From positions 372,001-436,000 of the forward strand of contig MKUZ01000017.1 of the NCBI GenBank assembly GCA_001899065.1: DNA of 64,000 bases, in the 5' to 3' direction. The position numbers were made by a program, and so were the translations under genes. This document shows, one piece after another, positions 56,203 through 64,000 of this stretch. How positions within the stretch are numbered: position 1 is the first letter of the stretch; every line of letters starts with the position of its first letter. The stretch comes from Devosia sp. 66-22 (GTDB lineage Bacteria; Pseudomonadota; Alphaproteobacteria; Rhizobiales; Devosiaceae). Below the pieces are notes generated by a model, which was given only the letters and a program-made list of their open reading frames with translations, ran no database searches and was not told the origin of the DNA.

Positions 56203-56271
56203 TGTCAGGCATCACAGCAATCAATGGGCGGTCCTGCTGACAGCGGGGCCGCCCCGGCGTAGTTTCGCGCC

Positions 56272-58362
56272 ATGAACAAGCCTGTTGTCGCTCGCGTTGC
56301 CCGTTCGGTCTGCCCGCATGACTGCCCGTCGACCTGCGCACTCGACGTCGAGATCGTCGACGCCCACACCATCGGACGCGTCCGCGGCGCCAAAGACGAC
56401 CCGTACACGGCCGGCGTGATCTGCGAGAAGGTGGCGCGCTACGCCGAGCGCATCCACCATCCCGGCCGCCTGACCCATCCGCTGCGCCGCGTCGGCGCAA
56501 AGGGCGAGGGGCGCTGGCAGCCGATCTCGTGGGACGACGCCTTCGACGAGATCGTCGCCAGATGGGAGCGGATCGAGGCCGAGTTCGGCGCCGAGGCGAT
56601 CTGGCCCTATTTCTACGCCGGCACGATGGGTCATGTGCATCGCGACGGCATCAACCGGCTGCGCACGGCGCGCGGCTATTCCGACCAGTACGACACCATC
56701 TGCACCGGCGCGGCCTGGCCGGGCTATCTCGCCGGCACGGGCCTTCTCGCCGGGCCGAACCCCGAACTGATGGCCGAAGCCGACTGTGTCGTGATCTGGG
56801 GCACCAATGCGGTCAACACCCAGGTCAATGTGATGACCCACGCCATGCGCGCCCGCAAGGAGCGCGGCGCCAGGATTGTCGCCGTCGACATCTACATGAA
56901 CGGCACCATGGAGCAGGCCGACATGCCCATCCTGCTCCGCCCCGGCAGCGACGGCGCCTTCGCGCTGGGCGTCATGCATGTGCTGCTGCGCGATGGGCTC
57001 GCCGATCGCGCGTACCTCGCGCGGATGACCGACTTCGACGCCGAGGTTGAAGCGCACATCCTGTCGAAGACGCCGGATTGGGCGTCGTCGGTGACGGGCG
57101 TGCCGGTGGCCGACATCGAAGCCTTCGCCCGTCTCGTGGGCACGACGCCTAAGACCTATTTCCGTCTCGGCTACGGCTTCACGCGCCAGCGCAACGGCTC
57201 GACCAACATGCATGCGGCGCTCTGCATCCCCGCAGTCACCGGTGCGTGGCAGCATCGCGCGGGCGGTGCCTTCCACTCCAATTCGGGCAGTTGGCATCTC
57301 GACAAGTCGCTGATCGAGGGCACGCGCATGGGCAAGGCCGGGCGCGAGCTCGACATGTCCGAGATCGGCAAGATCCTCACCGGCGACCGCAAGGCGCTCA
57401 AGGGGGCGACGCCGGTCAAGGCGCTGTTCATCCAGAACACCAATCCGGTCAACGTCGCGCCCGAGCAGGAGCTGGTGCGCGCGGGCGTCGCGCGCGACGA
57501 CCTGTTCACCGTCGTGCACGAGCAGTTCATGACCGAGACGGCGCAGGTCGCCGATATCGTGCTGCCCGCCACGATGTTCCTCGAGCACAATGACTACTAT
57601 CGCCGTGGCGGCCACACCCGCATGCTGATCGGCCCCAAACTGGTCGAGGCGCCGGGCGAATGCCGTTCCAATTTCGAGGTGGTCAACGAACTGCTGCGCC
57701 GCTTGGGCAGCACCGACGAGTCGCTGGGCTTCACCGACCGGCAGATGGTCGCCGAGACGATGCGCCGGTCCGACTATGGCGATCTCGACGAGATCGAAAA
57801 GACCGGCTTCATCGAGCTGGGCATGTCCGACGAGAGAGCGCGCTTCGCCGACGGCTTCAACTTCGCCGATGGCCGGTTCCGCTTCCGCCCGGCCTGGGCC
57901 GAGATCGCGCAGCGCAAGGGCTATCTGTGGACCATCGACCCCGCTGCCGTACCGCCCATGGTCGACTGGTGGGACATCAACGAGAAGACCAGCGCCGAGC
58001 TGCCGTTCCGGCTTTCGACCAGTCCCTCGCGCAGCTTCCTCAACTCGACCTTCACCGAGACACTGGGCTCGCAGAAGCGCCAGCCGATGCCGACTGTCCT
58101 CATCCGGCCTGACGACGCGGCGGCCAACGGCATCGCCGACGGCGCCAAGGTGACGCTCGGCAATCATCGTGGCACGGTGGAGCTGACAGCGGTGCTCTTT
58201 GCCGGCCTGCCGCCGGGATGCCTCATCGCCGAGGGCGTTCACCCCAACCGCTCGCATGAGGGCGGTAAGGGCATCAACACGCTGATCGGCTCCGACCAGG
58301 TGCCGCCCTTTGGTGGAGTGGCGTTCCACGACGCCACGGTGTGGATTCGTACGGCGAGCTAG
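56272..58362 (+). CDS. Molybdopterin oxidoreductase
   Basis: A 696-residue, bis-MGD enzyme of the DMSO-reductase family. C14-x3-C18-x3-C22 and C51 bind a 4Fe-4S cluster. No twin-arginine signal, so cytoplasmic. Substrate not clear. No Fe-S or membrane subunit is adjacent; the next gene is a TauE exporter, convergent. Confidence 0.88.
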   Translation: MNKPVVARVARSVCPHDCPSTCALDVEIVDAHTIGRVRGAKDDPYTAGVICEKVARYAERIHHPGRLTHPLRRVGAKGEGRWQPISWDDAFDEIVARWERIEAEFGAEAIWPYFYAGTMGHVHRDGINRLRTARGYSDQYDTICTGAAWPGYLAGTGLLAGPNPELMAEADCVVIWGTNAVNTQVNVMTHAMRARKERGARIVAVDIYMNGTMEQADMPILLRPGSDGAFALGVMHVLLRDGLADRAYLARMTDFDAEVEAHILSKTPDWASSVTGVPVADIEAFARLVGTTPKTYFRLGYGFTRQRNGSTNMHAALCIPAVTGAWQHRAGGAFHSNSGSWHLDKSLIEGTRMGKAGRELDMSEIGKILTGDRKALKGATPVKALFIQNTNPVNVAPEQELVRAGVARDDLFTVVHEQFMTETAQVADIVLPATMFLEHNDYYRRGGHTRMLIGPKLVEAPGECRSNFEVVNELLRRLGSTDESLGFTDRQMVAETMRRSDYGDLDEIEKTGFIELGMSDERARFADGFNFADGRFRFRPAWAEIAQRKGYLWTIDPAAVPPMVDWWDINEKTSAELPFRLSTSPSRSFLNSTFTETLGSQKRQPMPTVLIRPDDAAANGIADGAKVTLGNHRGTVELTAVLFAGLPPGCLIAEGVHPNRSHEGGKGINTLIGSDQVPPFGGVAFHDATVWIRTAS

Positions 58363-58378
58363 GGACCGCTGGCGCCGC

Positions 58379-59146
58379 TCAGGCGGCGTAGGTCTGCCAG
58401 AAGAAATACACCGTCAGCCCCACGCCATAGACGATCACCAGCGTCCGGATGATACCGGTGGGGATGCGGGTCGAGAGCCGTGCCGCCACATAGGCGCCGG
58501 TCGTCACGCCCAGGAGCGCGATGGTGCCGTGGTACCAGTCGATCGAACCGGCGATCGCAAAGCGGATCACCGCGACCAGCGCGATCAGCGACGACATATA
58601 GAGCTTGAGGCCGTTGGCGGCGTGGATGTTGGCGATCCCCGCCAGCGTCAGGAAGGCGAGCAGCAGCACGCCGAGGCCGGCATTGAAGAACCCGCCATAG
58701 ACCGACACGCCCGCGAGCAGCACGTAGAGCAGCACTGCGCCCAGCGCCTTGGCGCCGCGGCTGGTGCCGGCACGCGCGGCAACGAGCGCATTGATCTGCC
58801 CGCCGAACGCGAACAGCACCACGGCAAACAGCATCAGCCACGGCACCACCAGCGAGAACTGCGCGTCCGAGACCCTGAGCAGCAGCTCGGCGCCGAGATA
58901 GCCGAACACCACCGAGACGATGCCATAGGGCAGGAACAGGTGCTTTTGCGCCACCATCTGCTTCCACAGCCCGATGGCGCCCGAGATGTAGCCGGGCAGG
59001 GCGGCGAAGGTGTTGGACGCATTGGCCAGCACCGGCGGCACGCCGACCGCGAGCAGGGCGGGGAACACGATGAAGCTGCCGCCACCGGCGAGCGTATTGA
59101 GGGCGCCGCCGAGCAGGCCGGCGAGAAGGAGCAGAAGTTCGGTCAC
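58379..59146 (-). CDS. TauE/SafE family transporter
   Basis: A 255-residue, eight-helix protein. GLLGGALNTLAGGGSFIVFP and LANASNTFAALPGYISG are signature repeats; the second repeat starts YGGFFNAGLGVLLLAF. May export sulfite or sulfonates, or be unrelated; substrate inferred. Convergent with the Mo enzyme. Confidence 0.9.
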   Translation of the reverse strand: MTELLLLLAGLLGGALNTLAGGGSFIVFPALLAVGVPPVLANASNTFAALPGYISGAIGLWKQMVAQKHLFLPYGIVSVVFGYLGAELLLRVSDAQFSLVVPWLMLFAVVLFAFGGQINALVAARAGTSRGAKALGAVLLYVLLAGVSVYGGFFNAGLGVLLLAFLTLAGIANIHAANGLKLYMSSLIALVAVIRFAIAGSIDWYHGTIALLGVTTGAYVAARLSTRIPTGIIRTLVIVYGVGLTVYFFWQTYAA

Positions 59147-59405
59147 CCTTCCGGGCTAGCGCGGGAGCCGGCCGGAGGCAAACGCAATTGTGTGATCGGT
59201 GCCATCAGCCGCGCAGCTTGACAAGCGTGCCTCGTCGCCCCATCTACCGGTTTGGTTGCTGGCACCAGCCGCTCGCCGGGAAACCCCCGATGGTGAAGCC
59301 AGCCCGCGTTTGGCACGCGGAAACCCAGCATGGACGCATCTTTCACGAGGCGGTCATGGCAAGGCGGGCCCCATGCACGAATGCCTCGGTTCGAAGGACC
59401 GATCC

Positions 59406-59846
59406 ATGACCTATTCTCTCGACACTCTCTCCATTCAGACCCTCAAATCCGAGGCCAAGGCGCTGCGCGAAGATCGCGCGCTGGCCGGCACCCCGCTCGG
59501 CCACGGCCAGGCGCTCGAGGAGATCGCCAAAAGGCACGGCTACCGCGACTGGAACACCGCCAGCGCGGCGCTGCCCGAACGCATCGCCATCCCGGTGCAG
59601 GTCGGCCAGCGTGTGAAGGGCTCCTATCTGGGCCGCCCGTTCGCCGGGCTGGTGCTGGGCATGCAGCTTCTTGCCGACATGCGGCACTACGAGGTGACCG
59701 TGAAGTTCGACAAGCCGGTCAATGTCAGCAGGTTCGACTCGATGGTCATCGAGCGGCAGCGGGTGCGGGCGACCGTCAATCTCGACGGTGTCTCTCCGGC
59801 CCATACGTCGGACGGAGAACCGCATATGCGCATCCGTCGCGGCTGA
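59406..59846 (+). CDS. Glyoxalase-related (Glyoxalase_8-like) protein
   Basis: A 146-residue protein. LKSEAKALREDRALAGTPLG then HGQALEEIAKRHGYRDWNT is the helical Glyoxalase_8-type start; a small beta domain follows. AAGGA upstream of ATG 59406. Function unknown. TTGACA at 59218 may be part of a promoter. Confidence 0.75.
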   Translation: MTYSLDTLSIQTLKSEAKALREDRALAGTPLGHGQALEEIAKRHGYRDWNTASAALPERIAIPVQVGQRVKGSYLGRPFAGLVLGMQLLADMRHYEVTVKFDKPVNVSRFDSMVIERQRVRATVNLDGVSPAHTSDGEPHMRIRRG

Positions 59847-59853
59847 GGGAAAA

Positions 59854-59900
59854 AGCAACCCTTGGTGGGCGGTTGCTCTATATCGTCATTTGCCGATATA
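59854..59900. promoter_or_regulatory. Two hairpins before the GST gene
   Basis: AGCAACC (59854-59860) pairs with GGTTGCT (59871-59877). TATATCG (59879-59885) pairs with CGATATA (59894-59900). The first may end the upstream gene; the second, an eight-base-spaced palindrome, may be an operator for the GST gene 66 bases downstream. Confidence 0.4.
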
Positions 59901-59965
59901 AGAGCCCCAGACTTCCCTGGCGGCGCGCTTCAACCGGGCGCGCCGCTTCTTCTTGAAGGCACGCA

Positions 59966-60682
59966 ATGACCACTCAGACCCTTCCCATCGATCTCTATTA
60001 CGCAGCCACCCCTAACGGGCGGAAGATCACCATCATCCTCGAAGAACTAGGCGTGCCCTATAGCGTGCACCCCATCTCGATCAGCCGCGGCGACCAGTTC
60101 ACCCCGGAGTTTCTCGCGATCTCGCCCAACAACAAGATTCCGGCGATCGTCGACCCCGAGGGGCCGGACGGCAAGCCCATCTCGATCTTCGAGTCGGGCG
60201 CCATCCTCAAATACCTGGCCGAGAAGTTCGGCCGTTTCTACGGCAAGTCGTGGGCCGAGCGGGTCAAGATCGACGAGTGGCTGTTCTGGCAGGTTGGCGG
60301 CTTCGGCCCCATGCTGGGACAGGCCAACCACTTCGCGCGCTATGCCAAGGAGAAGATCCCCTATGCCATCGACCGCTACATCAACGAGACGCACCGGCTG
60401 TACAAGGTGCTGAATGGCCAGCTCGGGCGGCAGGCGGCGGCAGGCAAGGACTACATCGCGGGCGACGACATCTCGATCGCCGATTTCGCCATCCTCGACT
60501 GGTCGAACGGCTATGCCAACTACGCCATCGACGAGTCCGAGTTCCCGCACTGGCTGGCCTGGCGCGAGCGCATGCGCGCCCGTCCGGGCGTCGCGAGGGC
60601 GCTGGCGTTCCAGTTGCCGGAAAAGCCGGTCGACATCTCCAGGGACGCTGAAGCGCAGAAGGTCCTGTTCGGCCAACGATAG
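59966..60682 (+). CDS. Glutathione S-transferase (nu-class like)
   Basis: A 238-residue GST. The thioredoxin part has TPNGRKITIILEELGVPY and SPNNKIPAIVD with FESGAIL (the glutathione site). The helical part has WLFWQVGGFGPMLGQ, typical of the YfcG/YghU group, which is disulfide-reductase active. A palindrome precedes it. Confidence 0.92.
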   Translation: MTTQTLPIDLYYAATPNGRKITIILEELGVPYSVHPISISRGDQFTPEFLAISPNNKIPAIVDPEGPDGKPISIFESGAILKYLAEKFGRFYGKSWAERVKIDEWLFWQVGGFGPMLGQANHFARYAKEKIPYAIDRYINETHRLYKVLNGQLGRQAAAGKDYIAGDDISIADFAILDWSNGYANYAIDESEFPHWLAWRERMRARPGVARALAFQLPEKPVDISRDAEAQKVLFGQR

Positions 60683-60683
60683 A

Positions 60684-61217
60684 TCAGCCGCAGCTGAAGT
60701 CGGGCGTCTCCGCGCGGTCGGGGACGCGCGGCCAGTCCTGCGTCACCGCGCACATCGAGCCCAGGCACCCGCCGCCGAGGGTGAGCCTGTCGCCCCTGGT
60801 CCACAGCAGCACGTCATACGCCTTGCCCTCTTCCGCATTGTAGATGTTGGCGGTGTAGGCATTGGGATCGTTCGTGGGCTTGATCGACACCGCCTGCAGC
60901 CCGAGCAGCGAGCGCGTCTGCAGCGCCTGGTTGGGGTTCTTGTAGTCGAGGATCAGCGTGGCGAAGGCGGCCTTGTCCATGCCGCGGCAGGCGTCCGCAT
61001 CCTTGCCGGGCGGAATCACGATGAAGCTGAAGGTGCCGCAGAACTCGGCGCCGCAGGGCTGCACATTGATCTCGGTGCCGGTGAGGGTCCGCCACGTGCC
61101 TTCGATCGGCGCGGGCGTGCGGGTCGCGGCGGGGTCCTGGGCCAGCGCGGGGCAGGCGAGCAGCCCAAGGGCCAGAACCGGGCCTGTGGCCCTGCAGACT
61201 AGGTCACTGAGTGTCAC
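60684..61217 (-). CDS. DUF2147 secreted protein
   Basis: A 177-residue secreted protein. A signal peptide (VLALGLLACPALA) then PIEGTWRTLTG, CGAEFCGTF and a C-terminal RGDRLTLGGGCLGSMC, typical of DUF2147. Start GTG 61217 with AGAGG upstream. Function unknown. Confidence 0.85.
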   Translation of the reverse strand: MTLSDLVCRATGPVLALGLLACPALAQDPAATRTPAPIEGTWRTLTGTEINVQPCGAEFCGTFSFIVIPPGKDADACRGMDKAAFATLILDYKNPNQALQTRSLLGLQAVSIKPTNDPNAYTANIYNAEEGKAYDVLLWTRGDRLTLGGGCLGSMCAVTQDWPRVPDRAETPDFSCG

Positions 61218-61277
61218 GAGGTCACCTCTTGCCGGAGAATCCGGACCCATCGAAACGTCCGCCCCGCCACTAGGCTG

Positions 61278-61295
61278 CGCGCAAATCGCGCAAAT
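61278..61295. repeat. Two tandem 9-base repeats
   Basis: CGCGCAAAT occurs twice in a row, 61 bases before the DUF2147 start on the minus strand. May be a regulator site. Confidence 0.35.
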
Positions 61296-61455
61296 ATATG
61301 GCGCCTGAAACGCGCACAGTACGGATTGGCTGCCGTCAAAAGGCAAGACGATTCGCGCGCACGATTGGCGTCGCCGCGCGATTTAGGTGGCGGGTGAGCT
61401 TCCGGAACAACGGGCGCGTGCGCCCGGCGATTCGTCCGCCGTCCGATCGCGCCGG

Positions 61456-62744
61456 CTAGACGATACCGCCGCCGCCGGACTCGACTGCGGGCCGTTCGAG
61501 CGCGACCCGCTTGCGATAGCCGGCCGCCCGATAGGCGCCGACCGGATCGATCGCACCGCCATCCTTGAGCCGCGCCATGGCGAGGATCGGTTCCACATCG
61601 GTGCGGAACGCAGCCTTGAGCGTCTCCGACGCCATCAGCGCGTCATTGCTGTCCTGGTAGCCGGCGAGCGCCTTGCGGTCGACCAGCAGCCCCATCGCAT
61701 AGGCGCGACGGATTTCGTTGGCCGAGCGCATCAGACTCTCGATCGGGTCGGTCACATTGTGCGACTGGTCGAGCATATGCGCGGGGGCAAAACCCCTGGC
61801 GTGGCGCAGCTCGGCGTCGACCAGCTCGTTGAACACGAGGAACAGCCGGAACGGATCGATCGAGCCGGCGTCGAGGTCGTCGTCGCCATACTTGCTGTCG
61901 TTGAAATGGAAGCCGCCCAGCTTGCCGAACTGGATCAGCCGCGCCACGATCATCTCGATATTGACGTTGGGCGCGTGGTGGCCGAGGTCGACGAGGCAGT
62001 AGGCTTTGTCGCCAAGCTCGGTGGCGATCATGTAGTTGGTGCCCCAGTCCTGCACCACCGTCGAATAGAACGCCGGTTCATACATCTTGTGCTCGGTAAA
62101 GAGCTTCCAGTCGCCGGGGAGGGCGGCATAGATCTCGCGCATCGCATCGAGATAGCGCTCGAAGCTGCGGGTGAAGTCGGCCTGGCCGGGAAAGTTCGTG
62201 CCGTCGCCGATCCACACCGTCAGCGCCTTGCTGCCGATGGTCTCGCCGATCTCGATGCATTCGAGATTGTGCTCCACGGCCTGCCGCTGCGTGCCGGCAT
62301 CGGCATGCGACAGCGAGCCATATTTGTACGAGCTCGCCTGGCCCCTGGCATCCGAGAAGGTGTTGGAGTTCATCGCGTCGAACGAGAGGCCGAAGCGCGA
62401 GGCCGCCTGCTTCAGCCGGTTCGGATCGGCCTTGTCCCATGGAATGTGCAGCGACACCGTCGGGGTCGCGCGCGTCAGCTCGTTGATAACGGCGCAGTCC
62501 TCGATCTTGTCGAAGATGTCGCGCGGCTCGCCCGGGCCGGGGAAGCGCGCAAAGCGCGTGCCGCCGGTGCCCACGCCCCACGACGGAACCGCGACATGGA
62601 ACGTCGCGACCTTGTCGCGGATCGTGTCGATGTCGATACCGCGACGGCTCAGCTGCTCGCCGAGATGGGCGTAGTCGCTCTCGAGCGCCGACTGACGTGC
62701 CTTGTTGTCGTTGCCGAGGATGTCGGCGGAGATCAGTGTGTCGG

Positions 62745-62748
<4 letters not shown>
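61456..62748 (-). CDS. rhaI: L-rhamnose isomerase
   Basis: Isomerises L-rhamnose to L-rhamnulose; 430 residues, of the rhizobial RhaI type. HIPWDKAD, VWIGDGTNFPGQ and LVDLGHHAPNVNIE, GGFHFNDSKYGDDDLD carry metal ligands. The start overlaps the rhaD stop by four bases. Confidence 0.92.

Positions 62749-64000
<1,252 letters not shown>

Noticed and set aside
56221-58329. 702-codon minus-strand frame opposite the molybdoenzyme
   Set aside because: Shadow of a high-GC gene; no recognisable motif.

Overview
The window is a high-GC, densely packed bacterial chromosome segment. Gene content and order point to an alphaproteobacterium of the Hyphomicrobiales, most like a Devosia-type organism (inference; no rRNA is present to confirm it). 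The markers are rpsF-rpsR-rplI beside fabD-fabG-acpP-fabF-mltG-yicC-gmk, the lptF-lptG-lptD-surA-pdxA-rsmA run, cvpA-purF next to radA and dnaB-alr, DUF3606/DUF3563 small proteins, and an L-rhamnose isomerase of the rhizobial type. I found no rRNA or intact tRNA gene, IS element, prophage or CRISPR array. Most of the window is core chromosome; the accessory-looking parts are about 13-15 kb, 47-50.4 kb and 53-61 kb.

Layout: 1-9 kb holds a truncated DHA2 drug exporter, a divergent wax-ester-synthase-like protein, the guaB-VOC-rsmB set joined by stop/start overlaps, tspO, and a DUF1349/acyltransferase pair. 8.5-15.6 kb has a large DUF2339 membrane protein, guaA, then a short stretch of less typical genes (ketopantoate-reductase-like, VOC protein, small ORF) and an L,D-transpeptidase. 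15.7-19.3 kb runs YfgM-like protein, der and a CBS-domain (CorC/HlyC) protein. 19.3-27.8 kb on the minus strand is SDR, purF, cvpA, radA, 2'-5' ligase-like, alr, dnaB and a MarR regulator. The regulator is divergent from a cytochrome b561 gene across two palindromes.

28-46.7 kb is housekeeping: ribosomal proteins S6/S18/L9, fatty-acid synthesis, MltG, YicC, Gmk, then RsmA, PdxA, SurA, LptD, LptG and LptF on the minus strand, and pepA-holC on the plus strand. These couple nucleotide supply, lipid and LPS assembly, and translation. 47-53 kb has an MBL hydrolase, two paralogous acyltransferases, an ABC-F ATPase and ndk. 53-61 kb contains short genes: two tautomerases, DUF3606, DUF3563, a Gdx/SugE transporter under a probable guanidine-II (mini-ykkC) riboswitch, small secreted or membrane proteins, a lipoprotein L,D-transpeptidase, a molybdopterin oxidoreductase, TauE/SafE, a GST and a DUF2147 protein. 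The right edge is the rhamnose pair rhaI and a truncated rhaD-type aldolase/dehydrogenase.

The best regulatory signals are the guanidine-II riboswitch before the SMR transporter, the paired MarR-type operators between marR and cybB, a stem that pairs near the start of rpsF, and a tandem-repeat nested palindrome between fabF and mltG. All functional names come from reading motifs in the translated sequence; no database search was possible.
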